Positions 1 through 6,340 are shown, counted from the first letter of the stretch. The stretch is DNA of 8,515 bases from an uncultured Myxococcales bacterium (GCA_913058025.1 CAJXPN010000124.1:1-8515), one strand, 5' to 3'. Numbers and translations are program-made. The notes: generated by a model from the letters alone, not told the origin.

Positions 1-864
1 GACGACGGCCGTGACACCCTCGACGGTGAGCGAGGTCTCGGCGATGTTCGTCGAGACGATGACCTTGCGCCGCCTCCCGGGGGCGATGGCGCGGAGCTGG
101 TCGTCGAGCGGGAGCGAGCCGTAGAGGGGGCAGACGTCGAACCCTCCGGCGCGCGCCCAGGCCGAGAGCGCGGCCTCGGTGTCCTGGATGGCGCGCGCGC
201 CGGGCATGAAGACGAGGACGTCCCCGTCGGTCTGGGCCGCGACGCGCTGGACCTCGCGGGCGGCGGCGACGCCGACGTCCTCGGGCTCGGGGGCGCGCGC
301 GACGTGCTCGACGTCGACCGGGTGGAGGCGCCCCTGGCTCACGATCGCGGGCGCGTCGAGGTAGGCGCACACGGCCTCGGTCTGGAGCGTCGCGGACATC
401 ACGAGGACGAGCAGGTCCTCCCGGACCTCCCGGACCTCGCGCAGCATCGCGATGATGAGGTCGGCGTGGATCGAGCGCTCGTGGAACTCGTCGAGCACGA
501 CGCACGAGACGCCATCGAGCAGCGGGTCGCGCTGGAGCTGGCGGAGCAACGTGCCTTCGGTCATGAGGATGACGCGCGTACCCGCCCCGACCTTCCGGTC
601 GAAGCGAACCGAGTAGCCCACGGTCCCGCCGACGCGCTCACCGCGCTCGGCGGCGATGCGGCTGGCGAGCGCGCGCGCGGCCACGCGCCTCGGCTGGAGG
701 ACGAGGACCTGGCCGTCGCCGGCGAGCCCCGCGTCCAGGATCGCCGTGGGGACCTGGGTCGACTTGCCCGCGCCGGGCGGGGCCTGGAGCGCGGCGACGC
801 CGCGCTCGCGCAGCGCGCCGAGGAGGTCGGGGAGGACGTCGTGGATCGGAAGCCGGGAGGTCAT
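1..864 (-). CDS. hrpB: ATP-dependent helicase HrpB, N-terminal part (runs off left edge)
   Basis: Superfamily 2 DEAH/RHA-type helicase, ATP-driven and probably cytoplasmic; the physiological RNA substrate of HrpB is not well defined. The 288 codons visible start at an ATG (864-862) reading MTSRLPIHDVLPDL. Seen motifs: Walker A APPGAGKST at about residues 28-36 (Lys34), motif II DEFHERS at 125-131, motif III MSATL at 156-160, and motif V-like TNIAETSLTVEG near 272-283. The DEFH variant of the DEAH box is typical of HrpB rather than HrpA. The family is usually about 800 residues, so roughly the last 500 lie outside the window; no frameshift is seen. The start directly follows the stop of a homoserine dehydrogenase fragment (TGAATG), which suggests past or present translational coupling. 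It is unrelated to the type III secretion protein also called HrpB. The assignment is firm. Confidence 0.93.
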   Translation of the reverse strand, partial: MTSRLPIHDVLPDLLGALRERGVAALQAPPGAGKSTQVPTAILDAGLAGDGQVLVLQPRRVAARALASRIAAERGERVGGTVGYSVRFDRKVGAGTRVILMTEGTLLRQLQRDPLLDGVSCVVLDEFHERSIHADLIIAMLREVREVREDLLVLVMSATLQTEAVCAYLDAPAIVSQGRLHPVDVEHVARAPEPEDVGVAAAREVQRVAAQTDGDVLVFMPGARAIQDTEAALSAWARAGGFDVCPLYGSLPLDDQLRAIAPGRRRKVIVSTNIAETSLTVEGVTAVV

Positions 865-1059
865 TCACACACCGCATCGGGTCTGCGCGACGCGCAACGC
901 GTCGGCGAGGACGCCCGCGGCGGTGACGGCGCCCGAGGCGCCGGCGCCCCGGACGTTGAGAGCGTACAGGGTGTACCGCGTAGTGGTGAAGGCCACGAAC
1001 GATTCGGTGCCACGCGTCCCCACCTCCGCGCGCATCCGCTGCGCGGCGAGTGAGAAAGT
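865..1059 (-). pseudogene. C-terminal remnant of homoserine dehydrogenase (ThrA/Hom type)
   Basis: On the minus strand an open stretch from 1059 down to a TGA at 867-865 encodes a tail including TLYALNVRGAG, then AVTAAGVLADALR, and ends TRCGV. I recall the E. coli ThrA C-terminus as LVLRGYGAG, then DVTAAGVFADLLR, ending KLGV, which matches in order and in distance from the stop. The enzyme reduces aspartate semialdehyde to homoserine and normally has over 300 residues; only about the last 64 codons are open. An in-frame TGA at 1062-1060 closes it, and upstream lies the leader of the oppositely oriented secretion operon, not the rest of the enzyme. The NAD(P)-binding and catalytic parts are absent, so it cannot be active. 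An ATG at 1035-1033 could give a 56-residue peptide, probably without function. Likely origin: a gene cut by insertion or rearrangement. A chance resemblance or an assembly join remains possible. Confidence 0.62.
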
Positions 1060-1165
1060 TCAAGAAAACGCACCGACCGACGCAACACGGGTGCGAGACC
1101 TGCCGAGAACCCACGTAGAGACCCCGCATCAGCCGGGTGACTCCATACGACGAAGGAGGCTCGAG
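1060..1165 (+). promoter_or_regulatory. Leader / presumed promoter region of the T3SS operon
   Basis: This stretch lies between the homoserine dehydrogenase remnant and the first secretion gene and must hold, or lie close to, the operon promoter. It begins with an AT-rich patch (about 1051-1069) that stands out from the GC-rich surroundings. A 6-bp inverted repeat, CGCACC (1069-1074) and GGTGCG (1090-1095), is present with a 15-nt spacer and could be an operator half-site pair or chance. I find no convincing sigma-70 (-35/-10) or sigma-54 element, so the promoter class is unresolved. Confidence 0.35.
1152..1159 (+). promoter_or_regulatory. Ribosome binding site of sctI
   Basis: GAAGGAGG ends 6 nt before the ATG at 1166. 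It fixes that ATG as the start of sctI, although the reading frame stays open far upstream to about position 656. Confidence 0.8.
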
Positions 1166-1600
1166 ATGACGGATCCGATTCAGGGAGTCGGCGCGGTCGA
1201 CAAGATGAAGGAGCTCGACAAGATGTCGGGAGCTGGAGGACCGCAGGGCGCATCGTTCGACGAGGTGATGGGGGAGCAGGCCGCGGGCGGCGTCGAGGAC
1301 GCCGAGGGAGTGGACGCGGTGGAGGCGCCCCAGGAGGTCGAGGCGGCGCAGGCGCCCGAACAGGTCGAGAAGGCGGGGCCGGTCGAGAAGATGGACCAGT
1401 TCCTCGAGGGGATGAGCAAGGACGAGGCGGAGCTCAACGACCTGATGGACCGCTGCATGGGCGGGGCGGACCTGTCGCAGAAGGAGCTCTTGAGGGTGCA
1501 GATGCTCGTGTACGGGTACGCGCAGAAGGTGGATCTGGCGTCGAAGGTCGTGGACAAGGCGACCGGCGGCATCAAGCAGGTGATGAACACACAGGTGTGA
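1166..1600 (+). CDS. sctI: Type III secretion inner rod protein SctI (YscI/PrgJ/EscI family)
   Basis: Forms the inner rod or adaptor that links the export gate to the needle in the periplasmic part of the injectisome; in characterised systems it is itself exported. The protein has 144 residues, at the long end for the family (about 100-145). Its C-terminal third carries the family hallmark: a helix with LLRVQMLVYGYAQKVDLASK (109-128), then VVDKATGGIKQVMNTQV to the end. Residues about 41-75 are an acidic, Ala/Pro/Val-rich low-complexity stretch with repeated VEA, VEK and APEQ-like units. KM-containing segments recur at VDKMKELDKM (11-20) and VEKMDQFL (73-80). No signal peptide is seen, as expected for a T3SS substrate. 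A strong ribosome site sets the start. It is the first gene of the operon and lies just upstream of sctJ. Functional class is confident from the C-terminus and context. Confidence 0.85.
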   Translation: MTDPIQGVGAVDKMKELDKMSGAGGPQGASFDEVMGEQAAGGVEDAEGVDAVEAPQEVEAAQAPEQVEKAGPVEKMDQFLEGMSKDEAELNDLMDRCMGGADLSQKELLRVQMLVYGYAQKVDLASKVVDKATGGIKQVMNTQV

Positions 1601-1627
1601 GGGGTGAGCGACGTGGGATCGATCAGA

Positions 1628-2404
1628 ATGAGCGCGGCGCGCGCGGTGGTGCTTGCTGCGTGCGCGTGGGCGGCCGGGTGCACGAGCGAGATCTACCATG
1701 GCCTCGGCGAGCAGGAGGCCAACGAGATGATCGTGGTACTCGAGCAGCGCGGGATCGAGGCGAGCAAGGACGCCGACCCGGAGGGCGACGCGATGTGGGT
1801 GGTGAAGACACCGTCGCACGCTCGCGTCGAGGCGTGGAGGGTGCTCGAGTCCGAGGGCCTGCCGAGGCCGGCGGTGCGAGGCGTGGGCGAGGTCTACCCG
1901 AGCGGGGGCCTGATCCCCACGGAGAGCGAGGAGCGCGCGCTGCTCCAGTACACGACGGCGCAGGAGCTCAGGCGAGGTCTGCTCAAGCTCGACGGGGTGG
2001 TCGACGCGCACATCAACCTCGTGATGCCCAAGCGGGCGCGGGTACAGCTCCCCGGGACGGTGCCTCCGAAGCCGAGGGCGTCGGTGGTGCTCAGGTACAA
2101 GGCCGCCGCTGAAGCGGGCGCGCCGCCAGTGAGCGAGGACGAGGTCCGACAGCTCGTGTCGTGGGGAGTCGAGGACATGGAGCCGGAGTCGGTGGCGGTG
2201 GTGATGAAGGCGGAGTCGAGGAGCCTGGCGCCGATCAAACCCGCGGCGCTCTCACAGGTAGGGCCGATCGCCGTATCTACAGGGACGAAGGGCTGGCTCC
2301 AGGGCCTGATCGCGGGGCTCTGCGTGGTGATCCTGGTGCTCGGTGGCCTGCTCGCGTTCGTGCTCACGAAGAGGTCACCGACGGCGGTGGCCGCGGCGGA
2401 GTGA
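1628..2404 (+). CDS. sctJ: Type III secretion inner-membrane ring lipoprotein SctJ (YscJ/PrgK/EscJ)
   Basis: Builds the inner ring of the injectisome basal body on the periplasmic face of the inner membrane (FliF homologue). From the ATG at 1628 it has 258 residues: a short hydrophobic signal ending in AWAAGC, with the likely lipidated Cys at residue 18; the YscJ segment EIYHGLGEQEANEM (21-34); GGLIPTESEERALL (93-106); RGLLKLDGVVDAHINLVMP (116-134); a second domain with VRQLVSWGVEDMEPESVAVV (173-192); and one transmembrane helix (about 224-247) before a short basic tail. These match YscJ in order and spacing. An in-frame GTG at 1604 would add eight residues, but the guanine-rich stretch before it is too close to act as a ribosome site. 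The ATG has GGGA 9 nt upstream and gives a Cys position like YscJ. The lipobox is weak, with Ala where Leu is usual at -3. Confidence 0.93.
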   Translation: MSAARAVVLAACAWAAGCTSEIYHGLGEQEANEMIVVLEQRGIEASKDADPEGDAMWVVKTPSHARVEAWRVLESEGLPRPAVRGVGEVYPSGGLIPTESEERALLQYTTAQELRRGLLKLDGVVDAHINLVMPKRARVQLPGTVPPKPRASVVLRYKAAAEAGAPPVSEDEVRQLVSWGVEDMEPESVAVVMKAESRSLAPIKPAALSQVGPIAVSTGTKGWLQGLIAGLCVVILVLGGLLAFVLTKRSPTAVAAAE

Positions 2405-2408
2405 GGCG

Positions 2409-3350
2409 ATGAGCGAGGGGACGGACAGGTTGGGGTTGTCGGAGTCGGAGGCGGCTGTGCTCTGGGCGGCGGCGCGCTTTGGAGGCGGCCAGGAGCTGAT
2501 GGGGGGCCTGGAGCCGGCCGCCGCGGAGGCGCTCGGCCCGCGCGCGCAGGCGCTGAAGTCGATGGGAGCGCCCGCGCGCGGCGCGCTCGCCCAGGCGTGG
2601 CGTGGAGAGGACGAGCGCGGGGAGGACGTCCAGGGGGCGATGGCGCGCGTGTCGCTGAGCCGACAGCGCAGGCTGATCCCGACGCTCGGTGAGAGGTGGA
2701 GCGTGGTGGCGGCGCGGGCGGTAGAGGGGGAGGCGCACCCGCTCGCTGACGACGGGGTGGGAGAGGTGGCGGCGAGGATCGCGCTCGACCCGCTGCTTCG
2801 AGGACCGCACAGGCTGAGGATGGAGTTCGTGGGGGAGCCAGGTTCCGGGTCGTTCGATGTGGGGTGGTTGCTCCGCCAGGACAGGGGCGTCACGCGGCTC
2901 GCGCTGGTGAGGATCGGCGTGGCGATGACCGCGCGCGTGGTCGCGCCATGGTCGAGGAGGCAGCAGGCCAGGTTCGTGGGCGCGCTCGAGGAGCGCGAGC
3001 AGCGCTGGATGATCGATGAGCTACGCGAGGAGCGAGTGGTGGAGGAGGAGGTCGTCGAGCGGGCGCGCGAGGTGCTGGTGCGCGCGCAGCGAGGCGGCGG
3101 CGCCTGGGAGGAGATCTTCGAGACAGTGGGGATGTATTTCGTGGTGTGCGCGGCGTCGAGGCGACACGGGAAGCGGCTGAGGCGTTGGATGCAGCGCTGC
3201 GGATCGGAGCGAGCGCGCGAGGTCGAGTCGACGTGGACGGCGCACGCGCGCGGCTCACACCCCTGGCTCGACGCGCCGACGCAGCGCGCGCTGGACGGGA
3301 TGTCCCAGACGTTGAGGCGCGACGTGTTCGCGCGAAAGGGAGGTGAATGA
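2409..3350 (+). CDS. sctK: Probable SctK-like sorting-platform protein (by position)
   Basis: A 313-residue soluble protein with no signal peptide or membrane segment. I do not recognise it by motif. It sits between sctJ and sctL, where YscK/OrgA-type SctK proteins are encoded; SctK links the cytoplasmic SctQ pods to the inner-membrane ring. Visible features: an Ala/Gly-rich N-terminal third (about 1-70); a middle segment with ALDPLLRGPHRLRMEFVGEP (125-144); a highly charged helix (about 192-228, EEREQRWMIDELREERVVEE); then WEEIFETVGMYFVVCAASRR (233-252) and HPWLDAP (284-290). It is longer than YscK (about 210). GGAG at 2398-2401, 7 nt before the ATG, supports the start, which is 4 nt after sctJ's stop. 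The 3' end overlaps sctL by ATGA. Its slot also matches fliG in flagellar operons, but no FliG signature is visible. The gene is surely real; the SctK name rests mainly on context. Confidence 0.6.
   Translation: MSEGTDRLGLSESEAAVLWAAARFGGGQELMGGLEPAAAEALGPRAQALKSMGAPARGALAQAWRGEDERGEDVQGAMARVSLSRQRRLIPTLGERWSVVAARAVEGEAHPLADDGVGEVAARIALDPLLRGPHRLRMEFVGEPGSGSFDVGWLLRQDRGVTRLALVRIGVAMTARVVAPWSRRQQARFVGALEEREQRWMIDELREERVVEEEVVERAREVLVRAQRGGGAWEEIFETVGMYFVVCAASRRHGKRLRRWMQRCGSERAREVESTWTAHARGSHPWLDAPTQRALDGMSQTLRRDVFARKGGE
3335..3346 (+). promoter_or_regulatory. Ribosome binding site of sctL
   Basis: AAGGGAGGTGA-type sequence inside the end of the sctK-like gene. The GGAGG core (3339-3343) is 3 nt from the ATG at 3347 but 6 nt from the adjacent in-frame ATG at 3350, so the second Met may be the true start. 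Confidence 0.6.
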
Positions 3351-3994
3351 TGGGGTTCCCGAGGTTGATCGAGGGCTCGAGCGAGGGTGCCGCTCGCGTG
3401 ACGGCGCTGTTCGAGGAGCAAACCCCTGGGCTCATCAAGGCGTCGGCGCTCGAGGGGCTCGAGTCGGTCCAGCGCGAGCTGGACGCGATGAAGGAGCAGG
3501 CGCGCGCGGAGCTCGAGGAGGCGAGGCAAGAAGGAGCGCGCCTCCAGGAGCAGGCGCGCGAGCGTGGCTACGAGGAGGGGATCGCGCGCGTCGCGGAGGC
3601 GCTGGCCCGCGCGAGCGCGGAGTACGAGAGGCGCGTGGCGGCGTCGGAGCAGGACATGCTTGCGCTGTCGTTCGCGCTGGCGGCGCGCTTGGTCGGGCAC
3701 GCCGTGGAGGCGGACGAGCGAGTGGTGCAGGGGATGGTGGCGAGCGCGTTGGAGCACGTGCGCGGGAAGAGGCAGATCGTGGTGTTGGTGAACCCGGAGG
3801 ACGTGCCCGCGCTCGAGCGCGCCCGGGCGGTGTTCTCGGAGCGGATGGACGGCGCGTCGGTGCACATCGAGCCGCACGACGAGATCACGCGAGGAGGCTG
3901 CCTGATCGAGACGGAGGCGGGGCGCGTGGACGCTCGCCTCGAGGTCCAGCTCGACGTGCTCAGGTCCGCGATGATGGGAGGGGGTGAACGATGA
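3347..3994 (+). CDS. sctL: Type III secretion stator protein SctL (YscL/HrpE/FliH family)
   Basis: Peripheral-stalk and ATPase-regulator protein that forms the spokes connecting the SctN hexamer to SctQ/SctK in the sorting platform. It has 215 residues (or 214 from the second ATG), normal for the family. Residues about 35-105 form a long Ala/Glu/Arg-rich helix or coiled coil (ELDAMKEQARAELEEARQEG and onward), the FliH-type stalk. The C-terminal globular part has ALSFALAARLVGHAVEADE (106-124), KRQIVVLVNPEDVPAL (141-156) and the hallmark IEPHDEITRGGCLIETEAGR (174-193) followed by VDARLEVQLDVL. It overlaps the upstream gene and sctN by ATGA at both ends, implying translational coupling and matched expression of platform parts. 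Assignment is firm from the C-terminal motif and neighbours. Confidence 0.9.
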   Translation: MMGFPRLIEGSSEGAARVTALFEEQTPGLIKASALEGLESVQRELDAMKEQARAELEEARQEGARLQEQARERGYEEGIARVAEALARASAEYERRVAASEQDMLALSFALAARLVGHAVEADERVVQGMVASALEHVRGKRQIVVLVNPEDVPALERARAVFSERMDGASVHIEPHDEITRGGCLIETEAGRVDARLEVQLDVLRSAMMGGGER

Positions 3995-5328
3995 GTGACG
4001 ATTTCATGGGTGGAGGTCTCAAGAAGTACCTGTCGAGGCTGGAGTCGAGCCCGCCGCCCTCCCCTGTCGTGGTGCGGGGTCGCGTGCGCGAGGTCACCGG
4101 ACTGATCATCAAGGCGAGCGTGCCAGACGCGAGGATCGGAGACCTCGTGCGGATCAGGTGCTCAGGCGGCGAGGTCAAGCTCGCGGAGGTGGTCGGGTTC
4201 AAGGACGAGCTCGCGGTGTGTATGCCGCTGGGGGAGGTCGACGGAGTCGGCCCTGACGCCGAGGTCGAGCCGACCGGGGAGCCGCTGTCGATGTGGTGCG
4301 GTGAGGCGCTGCTCGGCCGCGTACTCAACGGGTTGGGGGAGCCGATCGACGGGGGCCCGGGCCTCCAGGAGAGCGGCTGCGAGCGCTGGGCTGTCATGAG
4401 GACACCGCCGGACCCGCTGACGAGGAAGAGGGTCACGGAACCTCTCGGGATGGGCGTGCGCGCGATCGACGGCCTGCTGACGTTCGGGGAGGGGCAACGC
4501 GTGGGGTTGTTCGCAGGTTCGGGCGTGGGCAAGTCGACGTTGATGGGTCAGATCGCCAAGCAGACCGACGCCGAGATCGTGATCCTGTGCCTGATCGGCG
4601 AGCGCGGCAGGGAGGTCCGAGACTTCCTCGAGGAGGTGCTCGGAGAGGAGGGGCTGAAGCGCTCGGTGGTGGTGTGCGCGACGTCGGACACGCCGTCGAT
4701 GGTGAGGTTGAAGTCGGCGTACGTGGCGACGGCGGTGGCCGAGTGGTTCCGCGAGCGCGGCCAGAAGGTCCTGCTGATGATGGACTCGGTGACGCGGTTC
4801 GCCAGGGCGCAGCGCGAGATCGGCCTGGCGGCGGGCGAGCCCCCGGCGAGGCGCGGCTACCCGCCGAGCGTGTTCAGCATGCTACCCAGGCTGCTCGAGC
4901 GGACGGGCAACTCGGCGACGGGATCGATCACGGCGCTCTACACAGTGCTCGTGGCGGGCGGGGACATGGAGGAGCCGATCGCGGACGAGGTCAGGGGCAT
5001 CGTGGACGGCCACATCCTGCTCTCGCGCAAGCTCGCGACGCGCAACCACTGGCCCGCCATCGACGTGCTGCCGTCGCTCTCACGTGTGATGAACGGCGTG
5101 GTCTCGGGCGAGCACCGGGAGGCCGCGGGGAGGTTCCGTGAGGTGCTCTCGGCGTACGAAGAGAAGCGCGATCTGATCGCGCTCGGCGCCTACCAGTACG
5201 GGACCGACGAGAAGATCGACGAGGCGATCGACCTGATCGAGGAGCTCGAAGAGCTCCTCAAGCAAGGCCTCGAGGACCACGCGACGTTGGATGAGACCGT
5301 GGACATGTTGCTCGACCTCTTCGGTTGA
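3991..5328 (+). CDS. sctN: Type III secretion ATPase SctN (YscN/EscN/FliI family)
   Basis: Hexameric cytoplasmic ATPase of the injectisome that strips chaperones from substrates and unfolds them for export; paralogue of F1-ATPase beta and FliI. It has 445 residues, the standard length. Seen: N-terminal beta-barrel (about 25-95), Walker A AGSGVGKST (175-183, Lys181), GERGREV with catalytic Glu204, Walker B VLLMMDSVTRF (260-270, Asp265), and the ATPase alpha/beta signature PAIDVLPSLS (355-364) followed by Arg365, the expected arginine finger. ARRGYPPSVFSMLPRLLER (286-304) is characteristic of FliI/SctN ATPases. All catalytic residues are intact, so it should be active. The start overlaps sctL's stop (ATGA), with a GGAGG-rich site about 9 nt upstream. 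The T3SS rather than flagellar assignment rests on the linked sctI and sctJ. Confidence 0.96.
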   Translation: MSDDFMGGGLKKYLSRLESSPPPSPVVVRGRVREVTGLIIKASVPDARIGDLVRIRCSGGEVKLAEVVGFKDELAVCMPLGEVDGVGPDAEVEPTGEPLSMWCGEALLGRVLNGLGEPIDGGPGLQESGCERWAVMRTPPDPLTRKRVTEPLGMGVRAIDGLLTFGEGQRVGLFAGSGVGKSTLMGQIAKQTDAEIVILCLIGERGREVRDFLEEVLGEEGLKRSVVVCATSDTPSMVRLKSAYVATAVAEWFRERGQKVLLMMDSVTRFARAQREIGLAAGEPPARRGYPPSVFSMLPRLLERTGNSATGSITALYTVLVAGGDMEEPIADEVRGIVDGHILLSRKLATRNHWPAIDVLPSLSRVMNGVVSGEHREAAGRFREVLSAYEEKRDLIALGAYQYGTDEKIDEAIDLIEELEELLKQGLEDHATLDETVDMLLDLFG

Positions 5329-5352
5329 TGCGACAGGCAAAGGAGCGATGAG

Positions 5353-5847
5353 ATGAGCCAACGAGAGGAGTACCCGCTCCAGGCCCTGCGGGAGCTTCGC
5401 GAGCGCGCGAAGCAACAGGCGATGGAGGGACTGGCCGAGGCGCTCGCCGAGGTCGAGCGCGCGGCGGCGCGCGTCGCGGGAGCCGTCGACGCGTTGGCCA
5501 GCGCGCGTGAACTCCGCGCCCGCAAGGTCCGCGAGTTCGACGAGAGCGTGGCGGCCGGGCGAGCAGGGATCGCGCAGATGCGCACCTTCGAGCACTACCG
5601 CCAGCGCCTGCTCGACGAGGAGCGGGAGCTGCTCGAGGACATCGAGGCGCGCAAGGCAGCGGAGCGCCGGGCGCGAGAGGTGAGCGCCGAGGCGCGCGCC
5701 GAGCTCGAGGACACCGCGACGCAGCTCGAGGCCGTGGTGAAGCACCGCGGCGGCTGGGACGCGGAGCGGGCGGTGATCAGGCAACGCAAGGACGAGGCGG
5801 CGATGGACGAGGTGGCCACGCGCATCTGGCGGGAGCAGAGCTCATGA
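5353..5847 (+). CDS. sctO: Type III secretion stalk protein SctO (YscO/FliJ family)
   Basis: Central coiled-coil stalk thought to sit in the SctN hexamer pore and contact the SctV export gate, like the gamma subunit of F1. It has 164 residues against about 150 for YscO. Nearly the whole protein is predicted helix: two long heptad-like arms, about 6-70 (YPLQALRELRERAKQQAMEG, rich in Ala/Glu/Arg) and 78-130 (FEHYRQRLLDEERELLEDIE), with a short break near 70-76 giving an antiparallel hairpin, as in FliJ. Sequence conservation in this family is low, so the call rests on the coiled-coil pattern, size and position right after sctN. The ATG at 5353 is preceded by AGGAG (5341-5345) at 7 nt. A minimal ATG-AGA-TGA at 5348 lies just upstream, in another frame. 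Its 3' end overlaps the next gene by ATGA. Confidence 0.82.
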   Translation: MSQREEYPLQALRELRERAKQQAMEGLAEALAEVERAAARVAGAVDALASARELRARKVREFDESVAAGRAGIAQMRTFEHYRQRLLDEERELLEDIEARKAAERRAREVSAEARAELEDTATQLEAVVKHRGGWDAERAVIRQRKDEAAMDEVATRIWREQSS

Positions 5848-6239
5848 GCAGAATCGACGGGATCTCATCGAGCGTCGTGGGGCGCGCGGACTTTGGCGGC
5901 GTGGGCGAGACGCAGCGCGCGCTCACGACGAAGACGGAGCCGACGCTGAGCGTGGACGCGGACATCGCGCCGATGCTCGGCGGGTTGCTCAGGCGGCTCG
6001 ACGCGTTCGAGCGGCCCGGCCCCACGCGTGGAATCTCCGGGCCGAGCGGCCCGGGCGCGAAGCTGGCGCCCGAGCGGGCGCTCGCCGCGATGACGCGTGC
6101 CTCCACGCGCATCAAGGGCGAGCTGTCGGGCGCGCAGGAGTCGCCTCAGACCCAACGCATCCAGCAGATGCTCACGGTGCTCGACGAGCACCTCGCGCTC
6201 AAGCGCGAGGTGCTCGTGAGGGCAGGCCCCGAGGCGTGA
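5844..6239 (+). CDS. Uncharacterised last gene of T3SS operon, in sctP (needle-length regulator) position
   Basis: A 131-residue soluble protein, translationally coupled to sctO by an ATGA overlap and preceded by GGGAG (5831-5835) at 8 nt. I do not recognise it. The N-terminal half (1-80) is Gly/Ser/Pro-rich and probably flexible (FGGVGETQ, then RGISGPSGPGAKL at 62-74), with a short helix IAPMLGGLLRRLDAFE (41-56). The C-terminal part looks helical (ERALAAMTRASTRIKGEL, then TQRIQQMLTVLDEHLALKRE at 103-122). There is no signal peptide or membrane segment. In injectisome operons the slot after sctO usually holds sctP, the molecular ruler that switches substrates, but SctP is normally much longer and ends in a FliK-like domain that is not evident here. 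Alternatives are a reduced SctP, an export chaperone, or a secreted component. A role in the T3SS is inferred only from the tight coupling. Confidence 0.7.
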   Translation: MSRIDGISSSVVGRADFGGVGETQRALTTKTEPTLSVDADIAPMLGGLLRRLDAFERPGPTRGISGPSGPGAKLAPERALAAMTRASTRIKGELSGAQESPQTQRIQQMLTVLDEHLALKREVLVRAGPEA

Positions 6240-6340
6240 GCGACCCGGTCGCCCGACGCGCCTGCACGACTCGAGTTCGCCAAACGCGGGCGCGCGAGTA
6301 GATTGTCAATGTGTACGTGGGCAGTGACGAGAGGCGTGAC
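6240..6340 (+). promoter_or_regulatory. Intergenic region: weak hairpin after T3SS operon and possible promoter for the Crp-like gene
   Basis: Directly after the operon's last stop is the 13-nt palindrome GCGACCCGGTCGC (6240-6252). It has a 5-bp stem and no T tract, so it is a poor terminator candidate and read-through into the regulator is possible. TAGATT at 6299-6304 resembles a -10 box, with a poor TTCGCC (6276-6281) 17 nt upstream. Neither element is convincing. Confidence 0.25.
6329..6334 (+). promoter_or_regulatory. Ribosome binding site of the Crp-like gene
   Basis: GAGAGG lies 6 nt before the ATG at 6341. It favours that ATG over the in-frame GTG at 6311, which lacks a good site. 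Confidence 0.5.

Noticed and set aside
1..864. Reading HrpB as a type III secretion gene because of its name and its neighbours
   Set aside because: The motifs are those of a DEAH-family helicase; the T3SS HrpB is a different, small protein family and the name is coincidental.
996..1018. TGGCAC on the minus strand resembling a sigma-54 -24 element
   Set aside because: It lies within the dehydrogenase remnant and no TTGC -12 element follows at the right spacing.
656..1165. Upstream extension of the sctI frame (170 extra codons)
   Set aside because: It runs through the antisense hrpB and remnant sequence, and a strong ribosome site before 1166 sets the real start.
861..1253. Minus-strand open frame of 130 codons covering the leader and the homoserine dehydrogenase remnant
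   Set aside because: The Ser/Arg/Pro-rich translation has no family resemblance, whereas another frame over 865-1059 matches homoserine dehydrogenase.
638..2011. Long antisense open frame (457 codons) across sctI and sctJ, and a similar 500-codon one at 2375-3877
   Set aside because: They oppose well-supported T3SS genes, have Arg/His/Leu-rich composition typical of frames shadowing GC-rich genes, and show no recognisable domain.
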